DNA from: Diploptera punctata
Taxonomy: Eukaryota; Arthropoda; Insecta; Blattodea; Blaberidae
Assembly (NCBI GenBank): GCA_030220185.1
Contig: JASPKZ010004199.1
Coordinates: 2,402,001 to 2,466,000, forward strand
Length of the DNA stretch: 64,000 bases
Reading direction: 5' to 3'
The position numbers were made by a program, and so were the translations under genes. The number at the start of each line of letters is the position of its first letter. Positions within the stretch are counted from its first letter, which is position 1. A model generated the notes under the pieces. It made no database searches and had not been told where the DNA came from. It was given only the letters and a program-made list of their open reading frames with translations. Below are positions 23,198-34,670 of this stretch, piece by piece.

Positions 23198-23525
23198 CCA
23201 CCGCTGTGATCTCGAGGTAGCGTGCTGCCTTGTCACGTAGCGGGCCCGGGTTCGATTCCCCGGTCGGTACAGGCTCCTGGGTAGGTTTTTTTCGGGATTT
23301 TTCCTCATCTGTAAGACAAATGTCAGAACGCTTAGGACTCAACGTCTCCGAAAATCATCCGGCCATCATCATCCTTATCATTATCATCATTCTTCACCTG
23401 TGGAAAGCAACGGGAAGCTACCACACCTATAATTCCCTAGTAAAGCTGTAAAGCACAGCATGAAAATGCTATGATTGCAATGAAAGACCTCCCCTCGGGC
23501 AGAATTGCTATGGATGGATGGATAT
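23198..23525 (+). mobile_element. SINE family 2, plus copy
   Basis: Full-length order: CCACCGCTGTGATCTCGAGG, GGGTTCGATTCCCCGG, GTAAGACAAATGTCAG, ATCATCCGGCCATC, GGGAAGCTACCACACC, GGCAGAATTGCTATGG and a GGAT tail. Confidence 0.85.
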
Positions 23526-23840
23526 AAAATCTAGTGTTGAAGGAAAGATCAGGGCTCACATAGTTCAGGTTGGGGGCATGAAAATTTTACAAAATTTCCG
23601 ACGATTACGATGTGCTATTATCTCCAATGTGCGGGAGCTCTGAAGATGAAATACATATAACACGGAAACTGTAATTACCGGTATTTAGAAAATTGGAGGA
23701 GGAATGATTTATAAATTCATATCCTGACACGAGTAGAATGGCTGCTACGAGTGAATAATAAAGCCTGAAAATCAGATAAACGTGAGCAGATTTCTGGACA
23801 ACTTCGGAAAATAAGAACACTCAATCGTGAATAAATAAAT

Positions 23841-24692
23841 TAGCGAAGAAACGGATATCTGGTAACTACCCGATATCCGACCTATCCGACCTAAACGTAT
23901 TATCCTGTCGGATGTCAAATAATAATAGAAATTACGAAATATAAAATTTAGGTAGACCCTACTTCCTTTAATCCACATAAATATAATCACCACATTTTAA
24001 TTGTACAACAAAAAATAGTACTTGTATTGCACTAAGGTCAAATTATGGTGAATGAATACCAATTTCTCTAAATTAAGAGGCAAGAAACTGTTTCGCTTGT
24101 CTTTATAAACAAGGCCAGCTTCAGAAAAAAAGTTTTTCGCTGTATACGCTGCTGCAGGGTGCTGGAAGATAAATTTTGGCAAACTTTGTTGAGTTCGGAT
24201 ATTGCGTAGATTTAGCTGACCACCAAATATAAATTCGCACTGATTTCAGATAAGAATCAATCTCGCATGCAATCGCGTTTTTTCTTGAACGTGAAATTGA
24301 CTATTGTTGTTTCCATTTGCTACCTCATTGAAGCAATCACAGAACGTGTCGTGAGCTTCGTGAGACTCAACCGACTCTGTTACCTCTCCTCTACTTCGTT
24401 TAGCAGATGTACTGTCATATTTCGTCGCTAATTCTTTTTAGAATTATAAAAATCATTTTTTAACAACCCCAAACTACAATAGCACGTTTTTTAATAAGCT
24501 CAAATTATCGTGTTAGCAATCAATTCAACAAGTCAATCAAACACTTGCTAACTTCGCTCATGAACGCAATTACCCTAGTCCGTCCGATCGCTCGTGCGCC
24601 ACCTATGCGAGCTCTCTCATTACGTTGCGCCAATCGGAAACGTTCAGCCGGATATCCGATATCCGGCCAAAAAGGTGTCCGTTTCATCACTA
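23841..24692 (-). mobile_element. hAT-type element, 852 bp, with exact 8-bp target duplication
   Basis: Ends are inverted: left TAGCGAAGAAACGGA and right the complement of TAGTGATGAAACGGA, with GATATCCG blocks on both sides. Direct repeats AAATAAAT at 23833-23840 and 24693-24700 flank it, the 8-bp length expected of hAT. Inside is a C-terminal hAT dimerisation piece on the minus strand. Too short to encode a whole transposase, so it is an internally deleted copy. Confidence 0.85.
23997..24215 (-). pseudogene. hAT transposase C-terminal dimerisation piece
   Basis: Minus-strand stretch with FQHPAAAYTAKNFFSEAG, KDKRNSFLPLN and EKLVFIHHNL. This is the conserved end of hAT transposases (ARxYLsxPxTSvxSERlFS…KRNRLspexxexLlFlkxNL), which mediates dimerisation. 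Only this domain is left. Confidence 0.75.
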
Positions 24693-24700
24693 AAATAAAT

Positions 24701-25040
24701 ATCTAAACAAATTGTAATTAGTAGGCCTAGTAATACTATTATAGCTTCATTATTTAATTTGTTATGTAATTGTAATGCAATATGTTTTTTGTTTTTGTAT
24801 ATTATCACTATGAGGTTAATATATTTAAATATTGTCTTCGCATTATTTTATTCACACGGCTTGTCGAAAGCAAATGAGTCTTGCTGATTGTGCGATCCAT
24901 TTATAAATAACTATATAGGCCTAAATCAAAAGATCATATATATATATTTTTTTTTTCATCTATCAAAGTACTACTACTACAATCATACTAAACAAGGCGA
25001 ATATGTAAAGTGATTATAATGGCCAGATGGTGTTTGGGCA
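24701..25040. other. No gene seen
   Basis: AT-rich, with TA and T runs near 24940. Confidence 0.5.
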
Positions 25041-25044
25041 CTAA

Positions 25045-25200
25045 ATGGACCTTAAATTTTGCCGATATTTGTCTTATAAGTGAGGAAAAGCTCCGAAAAA
25101 AAAGTCACCTAGGAAACTTGTTCTGATCCGGGAATCGAACTCGGGCCCTCTGTGTACGAAGCAACGAATTTACCTTGAGACCAGAGCGATAAACTAATTC
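25045..25200 (-). mobile_element. SINE family 2, degraded head and early body
   Basis: Minus strand: GGTCTCAAGGTAAATTCG, GGGCCCGAGTTCGATTCCCG, then a TGACTTTTTTTTCGGAG block and ACTTATAAGACAAATATCGG. Confidence 0.6.
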
Positions 25201-25274
25201 TGATATCAGTCACTAGAATATTATTTTAATTAATTGTTTATAGGCCCTATATGTTCACTTTGCTTTTGTTTATA

Positions 25275-25360
25275 TACTTTATTATTATTATTGTTGTCGT
25301 TATCGTTATCGTCGTTACGGCCATCGTCATTATCATCGTCGTCGTCTTCGTCGTCATCGT

Positions 25361-25430
<70 letters not shown>

Positions 25431-25455
25431 TATTACTATTACTATTATTATTGAA
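25275..25455. repeat. Compound microsatellite (GTC/TCG then AAT/ATT)
   Basis: Impure GTT/ATC/GTC runs grade into AATn and ATTn. The long homopolymeric-type reading frames on both strands here are artefacts. Confidence 0.9.
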
Positions 25456-25474
25456 CTAAACATGATTTCCCTTC

Positions 25475-25870
25475 AACCCAAATCAGTCCTTCTTCTTGTA
25501 AGCCCATGTTTCCCTTAACAGAGATTTAGGCGCTCTCCCCCTATAGAGAAGAATTTGAACCATACTAATTTAGTTACACTTGTTTTCGTATAGATGTCCT
25601 TTCAGTGGTCCGTGGTCAGCGTTCCGCCTCATACTGACATCTAGGAAACCAAGGTAGTACTAGGACGGGAAAATTCGGTAAATTTTGTTTAGAGGCCTTT
25701 TCATTCAGGCTTAAGGATCTTTTACGAGCCTGAAAATCTTCAGACTCGGGACCCACGGCTTAAAGTCCCTCTCGGAGGACTTGCTCCTTGGATTTTTCCG
25801 TCCTAAAAAAATTCATCGACACCGGCCGGGTTTGAACCCGCGACCCTCGGGACCAGAGGCAAGGCAAACC
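25475..25870 (-). mobile_element. SINE family 3, minus copy
   Basis: Reverse of 39933-40345 with high similarity: TCCTTCTTCTTGTAAGCCCA, GCGCTCTCCCCCTATAG, GTAGTACTAGGACGGGAAAA, GGACTTGCTCCTTGG, GGGTTTGAACCCGCGACCC. The head end near 25860 is truncated. Confidence 0.85.
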
Positions 25871-26815
25871 AGTCCTCTAATGCTAAAATTTGAAGCTCTT
25901 CATCCCGTCATAAATTATCTCTCCTTAACCTATCTGTCCAGAATTCTCATTCTCTCTTACTATCCTTATCTCTTTACCCATCAGAAGCATATCTTCCACG
26001 TATTCTATTCTGTTTAAACATCTGTATACAGTTTCAAACTTTTTCTTTTATAGTTTCTAAAACTTTGTTTTAATATCCATAAAGATTTCTCTTATCCTGA
26101 TATTTATAATAATAATTATTATTATAATTATAATGGCATGTATTAATAATAATAATAATGTGTATTAATAATTATAAAATATTAATGGTGACACTACCAA
26201 TCAGATGATATTCAGTTTTCTTAATATATATGAATTATGACCTTGTTTTAAGAAAGCTAAAATGTATTGATATTGTTATGCATAGCGATTGCTTAAGATT
26301 CAGATGGAATTTCTTTAAATAAATACCACAGTTGGTTAATTCGTTTAACTTATTTCACAGTATCCACTGATTTATTACAAAAAAAATCTTCTAATAAAGC
26401 CCCTTGCTTCACATTATTTAATATTGCTGTTCTTTCTATTCGCTGGCGGTTTCACTTAGATCGCCTTCTTTGTCTTTGCCCTTGAGATCGCTTCACTGGT
26501 TCACAACCTAGACACAACTGACTCGTACGACCCTCGTAACTCCTTATAGATGCGAGGGTAGGAATATTCTGGGAGTCCGTGTGGAAGCCTCGAGAGTTAG
26601 ATTTTTCTAGAATCGAGATATCTGGAAAATGTTGTCTCTCGAAAGCACGTCTAGAGAAATGTACCACCCGGAAATTCAAAGGCGGTAATTTGAGCAACGG
26701 ATAAACAATGTCCCAATATTAATTTTTCGAGTGATTGTGTGTACATAATTTACGATATGTAATGTGTTTAATGAATGTTTTCATAGTTGTATTAAGTTAA
26801 ATGATGGTATAAATT
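25871..26815. other. No gene seen
   Basis: AT-rich with AAT runs at 26105-26165. The 26452-26697 frame has no recognisable motif. Confidence 0.5.
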
Positions 26816-26817
26816 AT

Positions 26818-27128
26818 GTAGGCGGCTCCGTATCGAAAGCCGTTAGACGCTCGCCTTTTACCACTGGGGTCCCGAGATCGAGTCTCGATCACTTCATGTG
26901 GGTTTCGTGGTGGACGAAACGGAGCTTGGGCAGGTTTTCTTCTGGGTTTTCTTCCGTTTTCATCTGTCACAATTTCATTCCACCATTTCTCTATACTCAT
27001 CCCATCCATTTCGTTCATCTGCACCTGTGATGGTGCGTCAGGCGTCGTCGGCCGGCACCCTTTCATTCACAGACCTCTATATAAGGGGGTTCATCTCATC
27101 TCATCCCTCGACTCGACCCTGAGTTGAG
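26818..27128 (+). mobile_element. tRNA-headed SINE, single copy in window
   Basis: Head with CCGTATCGAAAGCCGTTAGA and CCCGAGATCGAGTCTCG. Body with GGGCAGGTTTTCTTCTGG and GTGATGGTGCGTCAGGCG. Tail with TCATCTCATCTCATCC. Confidence 0.6.
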
Positions 27129-27500
27129 GATATTATTTTATTATTATAAAATTATATAGCTTAGATATAAAATGTGCTGTCCTTTTAATATTAGGACCAA
27201 AGTTAATTAAATGAATGCAATATAACATAATTTATAGCGAGATGGCTTTTCCAGAACAAGTATTGGTATATGATACAGATAAAGTGGTACGAGTTTCCGT
27301 ATGAGGTGTGCTGGAGCAGATTAGGTTTTAATTACACCTCAAAGATACAACTCATTGCATGTAAACAGCTTTGCTATATTATTCACATTAGCAAGGCACT
27401 ATACTTGCATAATAGTAACTCGCATTCTTGAACTCAATTTGTTTACAGTAGCGACACAACATTCAACTAGAGAAATTTATTATTAGCTTATTGCATTTAA
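27129..27500. other. No gene seen
   Basis: AT-rich, unassigned. Confidence 0.5.
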
Positions 27501-27579
27501 ATTTTGTTATACGATCGATATTTAGACAAAGACAAGTTGAATATCATGGTAAGTATTAAGGAAGAAGGAATGAAGGAAA

Positions 27580-27892
27580 GGAGCAGGAGGGGAGGAGAGA
27601 GACGCGGAGGAGAGAGGAGAGGAGAGGAGAGGAGAGGAGAGGAGAGGGAGGAGAGGAGAGGAGAGGAGAGGAGAGGAGAGGAGAGGAGAGGAGAGGAGAG
27701 GAGAGGAGAGGAGAGGAGAGGAGAGGAGAGGAGAGGAAGGAGAGGGAGGAGAGGAGAGGAGAGAGAGGAGAGGAGAGAGAGGAGAGGAGAGGAGAGGAGA
27801 GGAGAGGAGAGGAGAGGAGAGGAGAGGAGAGGAGAGGAGAGGAGAGGAGAGGAGATGAGAGGAGATGGAGAGGAGAGGAGAGGAGAGTATTA
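27580..27892. repeat. (GGAGA)n pentanucleotide satellite, about 310 bp
   Basis: Purine-only strand with period 5. Slips in phase occur at 27650, 27740 and 27775. The 136-codon frame across it is a repeat artefact. Confidence 0.95.
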
Positions 27893-27914
27893 TGAGATTA
27901 TAGTGATGGATTAG

Positions 27915-28162
27915 ATTATTATATGTATATGATATTATTTATTATATTAGATTATATTAGATAGATTATTTATATTATATTATATATATATATTATATTA
28001 TATTAATATATTATATTATATTATATTAATATTATATTTTAATTATATGTATTATATTATATTATATTATATTATATTATATATATTATATTATATTATA
28101 TTATATATATTATATTATATTATATTATATTATATTTATATTATATTATATTAATTATTATA
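27915..28162. repeat. (TTATA)n satellite, block 1
   Basis: Impure period-5 TTATA tract directly before a SINE. Confidence 0.95.
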
Positions 28163-28518
28163 TTGTCCACCGCGGTGTGGTCTCGAGGTAGCATGCTGCC
28201 TTGTCACGCAGCGGGCCCGGGTTCGATCCCCGGTCGGGGCAGTTTTTCTGGGTGAGGTTTTATCGGGGTTTTTTCTCACCTGTAAGACAAATGTCAGGAA
28301 AAACTTTAAGGCCCAAACGGTTCCCGAAATCATATGGCCATCATCATCATCATCATCCTTACCATTATCATCATCACCATCACCATCATCCTTCACCGGT
28401 GTGGAAAGCAACGGGAAGCTACCACACCTACACAATTCCCTAGTAAAGCTGCAAGCATAGCATGAAAATGCTATGATTGCAGTGAAGGACCTGCCTTCGG
28501 ACAGAATTACTAAGGAAG
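28163..28518 (+). mobile_element. SINE family 2 inside (TTATA)n satellite
   Basis: Full-length order, highly similar to 23198-23525. Satellite on both sides shows it inserted into, or was carried within, the tract. Confidence 0.85.
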
Positions 28519-28850
28519 GATATTATATTATATTATATTATATTATATTATATTATATTGATTATATTATATTATATTATATTATATTATATTATATTAT
28601 TATTATATTAGATTATATTATATTATATTTATATGATATATATTATATAGTATATTATATTATAATAGATTATATTATATTAGATATATTATATTATATT
28701 ATATTAGATTATATTATATTATATTATATTATATTATATTATATTATATATATTATATTATATTATATTATATTATATATATTATATTAATTATATTATA
28801 TTATATTATATTATATTATTATATTATATTATATTATATATATTATATAC
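28519..28850. repeat. (TTATA)n satellite, block 2
   Basis: Period-5 tract between the SINE and a LINE. Confidence 0.95.
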
Positions 28851-28851
28851 G

Positions 28852-29965
28852 GGACTGCAGTGGAGAAGAAACCCATTTGACAATGATAGATTTAGAGAAA
28901 GCTTATGACTCAATTCCGAGGAACAAATTATGGGAAGTATTGGAGAAATACAATATTGACAGAAATCTAATAGAAATTATTAAACAAACCTATAAAGATA
29001 ACTCCGCTTATGTTAAAATGGAAATATAATGTCTAATCCTATAAACACCTCAAAGGGATTGAAAACAAGGGTGCAGTCTATCACCAATTTTATTTAATAT
29101 TTATGTAGAATTTATATTAACGAAATGGAAACAAAGCTGCAAAGGTATGGGATCCCAATAGGCAATAGATTTTTGCTGACATTACAATTTGCCGATGATC
29201 AAACTGGTTTTAGCGCAAGACAATTTTGATATGGAATTCATGATAAAAAGGTTGAAAAGCACATATGAATCATGGGGTCTCACAGTAAATTTACAAAAAA
29301 ACAGAATATCTGGCAATAAATAGCAATGAAAGAGAAAACTTAGTATTGGAAGATGGAATCCAAATAAAGCAAGTGAAACAAACTAAATATGTGGGAATGA
29401 TTATGGATAACATCGAAGGTATAGGCAAGAGAACATAAAACATAGAATTGAATTGAGTAGCAAAATAATATCATCATTAAATTCCATATGGTGGGATAAG
29501 CATATTTGGAAAGACACAAAAAATATATTGGTAAAACATTGGTGGAATCTGTTGCAATGTACGGAAGTGAGGTATGGACAATCAATAAGTACTACAAGAA
29601 TAGACTAATAGCTCTAGAAATGGATTATTTACGAAGAAGTGCCAGAAAGTCTAAATTAGAACGTGTCACAAATAAGGAAATTAGAAACAAAATGGAAGCA
29701 GAAGAAAGCATAATTGAAAGAATTGAGGAAAAGGAATTAAAGTGGTTAGGACATGTTTTAAGAATGGAAGATGAGCGATGGCCGAAGCAACTATATGAAT
29801 GGCATCCTAACAGAAAGAAGAAAAGAGGAAGACCAAGGTTAACATGGAAGGAAAACATGAAGAGAGTAATGCAAGCTAGAGGGCTAAGCATCGAAGATGC
29901 CCAAGACCGTAGGCTTTGGAGGTTTGGCACGGGAAGACGGCAGCAGCTGTAAAAACCCGAAGATA
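28852..29965 (+). mobile_element. LINE family C, RT to 3' end
   Basis: Plus strand. RT motif A is MIDLEKAYDSIPR (near 28880-28920), a motif B remnant GLKTRVQS follows after a frameshift, and motif C is LQFADDQ near 29185. The open stretch 29506-29952 then reads SVAMYGSEVWTINKYYK, WLGHVLRMEDERWPKQL, KRGRPRLTWKENMK and ends GRRQQL. This is a 5'-truncated non-LTR element with at least three frame breaks in the RT. Its last bases (GATAGATAGAGATATTA) run into the satellite, so the satellite may have grown from the LINE tail. Confidence 0.85.
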
Positions 29966-29969
29966 GATA

Positions 29970-30132
29970 GAGATATTATATTATATTATATTATATTATA
30001 TTATATTATATTATATATATTATATTATATTATATTATATTATATTATATTATATTATATTATATTATATTATATTATATTATATTATATTATATTATAT
30101 TATATTATATTATATTATATTATATTATATTA
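29970..30132. repeat. (TTATA)n satellite, block 3
   Basis: Very pure TTATA repeats after the LINE C tail. Confidence 0.95.
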
Positions 30133-30164
30133 CCATGTCATTATATGAAAATGGATTTCTTGAG

Positions 30165-30500
30165 GAGAGAAGCAAGATGTTCAAAATTAGAAAAAATAAG
30201 AAATACTGTCATACGAGAAAAAATGAATATTAGATATTCAAAAGTAGATTATATAAGATAAAAGCAATTAAATTGGTATGGACACGTACGACGAATGCAA
30301 GAAGAAAGGTTACGCAGGAAAACATTGGAATGGTGTCCACCTGGAAGAAGAAGGAAAGAAATACCTCGAAACTCGTGGATGCAAGAAATAAGAACTAGAA
30401 TAAGAACAAGAGGACTGGAAGACATGGAATGGATGGATAGAGACGAGTGGAGAAGAAAACTAAAACTTTAGGCAAAGAAAGATATGTAAACATTAAAATT
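30165..30500 (+). mobile_element. LINE family B 3' end, copy 2
   Basis: Same order as 11440-11830 with AAAACATTGGAATGGTGTCC, GAAACTCGTGGATGCAAG and AAAGATATGTAAACATT. 5' truncated. Confidence 0.75.
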
Positions 30501-30704
30501 CTGTATATAAATAAAAAAATTATATTGCTATATTTTTTTTTATTGCGGATGAGCCCATGTAGGACTACGCAAAGTACTTAGAGGGGTTTCCTTTGAGCCC
30601 AAATTTCTTTCATTATTTTGCTATGAGCTTGTTTTCTATCACCTGTCCAAGTTGTTCCAGTTTCTTTCTTCGGTTTGTCCTCTTAGTCTACTTGCTACTT
30701 ATTC

Positions 30705-30705
30705 A

Positions 30706-30775
<70 letters not shown>
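30705..30775. repeat. (ATT)n microsatellite
   Basis: Pure ATT run. Confidence 0.95.
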
Positions 30776-30776
<1 letters not shown>

Positions 30777-31135
30777 GTCACGGTTTAGGCTTTTTACTAG
30801 CTTGTTCCGGCTCCAAGTGGTGAAGGCAAGAAGCCTTGGCGCAGATCTACGGGATTTGCGCTTTTTCGAGTCCCCATGGGAAAGAAATTTTCTCATGAAT
30901 TTGCGGTCAGTATGGGGCCGGTGCCCACCCAGCATTGTGAGGCATTTGGGTAGCTACAATAAGTATCGAATCCAGGTTGAGAAAACGAGCTATAACGTCT
31001 GGGGGATTCGACATGCTGACCACATGTCACTCTACACTGGCTCGATGATCGTCTGAATCTGTAATTAACACATGTGGATGTGAGGCCAGCAACCGGCTGG
31101 TAGGCCAAGGACCTTCTAGGCCTGTCCCGCTTGAT
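30776..31135 (+). mobile_element. SINE family 5, copy
   Basis: Blocks TTTCTCATGAATTTGCGG, GGGTAGCTACAATAAGT, GGGGGATTCGACATGCTGAC, AATCTGTAATTAACACATG and CAACCGGCTGGTAGGCCAAG match 41692-42045. Confidence 0.8.
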
Positions 31136-31139
31136 GTTT

Positions 31140-31245
31140 TTGGAGTTCCGGCTCCAAATTGCTGCTGTTTCCAAATTTTCTTTGGTCTTCCCAAGCTTCT
31201 TCTTCCTCGTGATGAATAGTTGTACGCTGCTTTTGGTAATTGTTA
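31140..31245 (-). mobile_element. LINE 3' scrap, family D-related
   Basis: TTCCGGCTCCAAATTGCTGC and TTTCTTTGGTCTTCCCAAGC repeat the sequence at 43345-43405. Confidence 0.6.
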
Positions 31246-31344
31246 TTATTACTACTCTTATTGTTGTTGGATAATTATTAAAGTCTTTTTTGTTATAACT
31301 GTTATTTTATTGGCATTACTGATATTACTGTTGTTCTCATTGAC

Positions 31345-31470
31345 CACCTCTGTAGTGTAATACTAAACATTTCGGGCCCCGTATTCGATTCCTGGTTGTA
31401 CCATAAGTTTTTTTGTAGGTTCAGGAAGGAGATTCATTCAGCCTGAGGAGAACAATCAGTAGCTAAGTAA
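31345..31470 (+). repeat. tRNA-like repeat head
   Basis: CCACCTCTGTAGTGTAATAC (A-box-like) and GTATTCGATTCCTGG (B-box-like), then a T run and a short body. Confidence 0.45.
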
Positions 31471-31879
31471 TAAGTAGTATTTATTTTTATTATTTTCTTT
31501 TCCGCTTTACTAATTATTATTCATAAGTAATGCCACGAGTGATTTCCAAATTATCGATAAATTCAGAACTCACGAAGTGAGGAGTAAATTTATCTAGAGA
31601 ATTTGGAAATCAAGAGTGGCATTTGTTAGGACTATTTAAAGAATAAAATTAAGTTGTTTACTCACAAATCATTATTTAAATATAGTTATTTTAAACTATT
31701 GTTATATTTAATGTAAATGGCGATGTTTGAAAACAAATGAGAAACGATTGGTATGCTTGATTTGCTTCTTTTGTTCATACTGTAACCAGATCATATTATT
31801 TATTGCTAAAGGAACGCAATATTGTAACAATGCACTCTAGTGATATAAATATGACAATTATATTTTTCTGGAATGTTAT
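31471..31879. other. No gene seen
   Basis: AT-rich, unassigned. Confidence 0.5.
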
Positions 31880-32215
31880 TACCTGGAAATAAATACATTT
31901 AAGAAAGTGCAAACGGTAGTTTCTTTTTTTTTTGGTGATATAATCAATTGCTACAAATGTTTTTATATTAACTCCCGCATGCGCTATGTGTTGACATTCA
32001 TGAACTATATATACAATCTGGTAGCCGTATTTCTTAGAGAGTCAGTTACTGCAAATTAATGCTATGACCTATTCAGAATGTTAAAAAGGAGGTGCTTTCT
32101 TTATTATGATAAACTTTAGATGGTAAATTCTAAGTAAAACATGACTGTGATTAGTTGTAAATCAGAAATCATTGAACTGTGATTGATCATTGACTCCCAT
32201 TTGGGGCATGAGTTA
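31880..32215. repeat. Unclassified dispersed repeat X, copy 2 (inverted)
   Basis: Reverse orientation of 15184-15505, with an ACTCCCATTTGGGGCA end. Internal indels give a slightly longer copy. Confidence 0.75.
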
Positions 32216-32492
32216 AACAGTCATTATTACTCTCTGTATCTTCATTTCAAACCTGTGGCTCCTTAAGTCTCACTTCCAATCTTCCTACAGGGACGATTAT
32301 GTGGCCAGTATGTCGAATTCTCCATGTTTTACTCAATCTGGAGCCACTATTTCTCATGGCTATTCAAATTTCTCTCGATACTGGATGGGCACCGGTCCCA
32401 TGCGGTGACCTAATTTCGAACCAATGTCATCCCGAAGCTCTACGTCAGGAAGACACTCGGACACGGTACGGATCGTTTAATTATTATAATAT
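32216..32492. other. No gene seen
   Basis: Includes GGGCACCGGTCCCATG, unassigned. Confidence 0.4.
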
Positions 32493-32980
32493 TGTGACGC
32501 GTTATTGTTCAGGCTTTTGAAATTCATGGGCAGCGGTAGGATTCAAGTCTCGCCTTATATGGTAGAAATGGATTCGTGAGATGGTGACATTCCATATGCA
32601 TCTATGTATATCGCTTCTGGAATTATCGACCTCTTAGACTTCATGTTCGAGAAAAGTCAGATTGTTCCTCCCTCGCATATAAAAAGAAGGCAAGTACCTG
32701 ACGACTTATCGTTCAGTCAGTCGCGAAGATCATTCGTGTCCAAGTTTGTGGACGAGTGAAAGTGACCTAAGTGCGAGTTTAAGTGAAGATGTCAGCGAGT
32801 GTGAAAAACTGAATTATAGTATAATCCGTGAAGTGGGAATCTTATAGCAGAAAACTATATGTGTGTATGCAGTGAAGTATTGTGACAGAAATAAAGAAGA
32901 TTTGGAAACTTTGGGTAAACATTTATGAAGTGAAATTAAATAGATACCACCTGTCTCCTACGTTACCGTCATCCCAGACA
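32493..32980 (+). mobile_element. Candidate solo LTR (488 bp)
   Basis: Begins TGTGACG and ends CCAGACA, so it opens with TGT and closes with ACA as retroviral-type LTRs do. ATAT lies directly on each side, a possible 4-bp target duplication, though weak because the site is AT-rich. Inside are ATATAAAAAG at 32677-32686, TCAGTCAGT about 35 bp downstream, and AATAAAG near 32889, in the order of promoter, start and polyadenylation signal. No internal retrotransposon domain or second LTR is seen in the window. Confidence 0.5.
32677..32722 (+). promoter_or_regulatory. TATA box and TCAGT initiator of the candidate LTR
   Basis: ATATAAAAAG followed about 30-35 bp later by TTCAGTCAGTCGCG. Arthropod initiators commonly read TCAGT. 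The spacing fits a pol II start. Confidence 0.5.
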
Positions 32981-32996
32981 ATATATATATGACATG

Positions 32997-33303
32997 AGGG
33001 GATGCGCCGTAGCATAGTGGTTAGGTCACTGCGCTGCAAGCCGGAAGGTAGAGGGTTCAAGTCCGATGGGGGGTGAGGATTTTTAAACTGACCCAGACCT
33101 TCTGGCGGCACTATGGTCCTAGGGTCGACTCAGCCTCTAACATAAATGGGTACCAGACGTTTGTTCTGGGGGGTAAAGGCGGCCGTTAACGCAGGGCTGA
33201 TATCAAGTGCTGATTGTCTACAAAAAATGGGAGCTTTAACCTCCGACTACCCCAAGGGCCTCCTGAGGCCTGTAGTGGGATCACTTTGCTTTACTTTACT
33301 TTA
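32997..33303 (+). mobile_element. SINE family 1, copy 2
   Basis: Same order as 11989-12295 with tail TTTACTTTACTTTATA. Imperfect flanking repeats (TATATGACAT and TATACGACAT) suggest a target duplication. Confidence 0.8.
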
Positions 33304-33304
33304 T

Positions 33305-33560
33305 ATACGACATTATAAGAAAAATAAATGCCTGAAGGGGATTTGAACCCGGACCTCTGGGTTGGTATCCCAGCGTGCTATCCATTACACCACCAGACAA
33401 ATCCAATTCAAACATTTATCTTTCTTACTTATATATATTATATATATAGGCCCACTGAGGTACCAACCCAGAGGTTCGGGTTCAAATCCCGTTCAGGCAT
33501 TTATTTTTCTTATGTCATATTAAGCTTGCATTGCTCAATGTCAAAAATTTAATTATAACT
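33305..33560. repeat. tRNA-like repeat pair, family A, inverted
   Basis: Minus unit 33331-33396 with hairpin CTGGG-ATACCAA-CCCAG and B box GGGTTCAAATCCC. A partial plus unit follows at about 33446-33500. ATAAGAAAAATAAATGCC and its complement flank the pair, as at 6.2-7.0 kb. Confidence 0.65.
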
Positions 33561-33926
33561 TATATGTAAGATTTCGGTACATATTTTAATTTTTTTCCGG
33601 TTAGTCCAATTGCCATAGGGATACGATGTCGTCGGTTGTGGTCACTGTGAATAACAAGTTTCTGCGAAGCCAAAGTTGACATAAAAAATATGTAGGGCGG
33701 CGGCACGTATTTTAGCATAATTCTTTTCACTATTGCTTCATGAATATTGTTCACTATGTCAAGTAGACTAGTAGAACTACACTTTAACTTGATGTAACAC
33801 AGTTTTAATGGTATCTTGAAATACAACGAAACAACGTGCTCGTAGCAAGTACAGTGCAGGACTCAACTTGTAAAACGTAGTAATTAGTCGACAGCTCGTC
33901 GAACATCTGCGTAGAGCTTGAACAAT

Positions 33927-33967
<41 letters not shown>

Positions 33968-34190
33968 TTATTTATGTATTTATTCCCTATAATTCTCATT
34001 ATAACATATAATTTTTTTTCACTTATTTATAAGATCATATCACGTACATTTATTTATTGGAAATACTATAATATAATGAAATGGGCCCTGGTAATGAAAT
34101 TCTCACCCAATATTTGCTTTGAGGACTGAGAAAAACGAAGAATAAACCTCATTAAAATTTCTCGGCATCGGAGTTTGAAGCCGAAAATTC
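33561..34190. other. No gene seen; (TA)n at 33931-33963
   Basis: AT-rich with one pure TA run. Confidence 0.6.
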
Positions 34191-34194
34191 GCTT

Positions 34195-34195
34195 G

Positions 34196-34256
<61 letters not shown>

Positions 34257-34298
34257 TGTTATTTTTATTTGTTATTAAATAATTGCTGTACTCATTGC

Positions 34299-34351
<53 letters not shown>

Positions 34352-34415
34352 TCGTATTATTAATGTGATATATTGGTACTGTAAAATTCTTATTATTATT
34401 GTTACTATTTATCTA

Positions 34416-34450
<35 letters not shown>

Positions 34451-34489
34451 TATTTTTATTTGTTATTAAATAATTGCTGTACTCATTGC

Positions 34490-34545
<56 letters not shown>

Positions 34546-34670
34546 TGGTACTGTAAAATTCTTATTATTACTATTATTACTGTTACTATTAATCTAATTA
34601 TTATTATTATTATTACTGTTATTATTAATCTAATTATTATTATTATTATTATTATTATTAACCATTGATC
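34195..34670. repeat. (ATT)n tracts with an internal tandem duplication
   Basis: The segment TAATTGCTGTACTCATTGC, ATT run, ATTGGTACTGTAAAATTC occurs twice, at about 34278-34395 and 34470-34565. A unit of about 190 bp has duplicated. Confidence 0.85.

Noticed and set aside
25230..25463. Asn/Tyr/Asp homopolymer frames on both strands
   Set aside because: Compound microsatellite read in frame.
27504..27914. 136-codon frame of Arg/Gly/Glu repeats
   Set aside because: It is only the (GGAGA)n satellite read in frame.
28473..28790. 105-codon and similar ILYYI frames
   Set aside because: (TTATA)n satellite, no protein-like content.
30652..31056. 134-codon frame with a Tyr run
   Set aside because: It crosses the (ATT)n microsatellite and a SINE. 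No domain.
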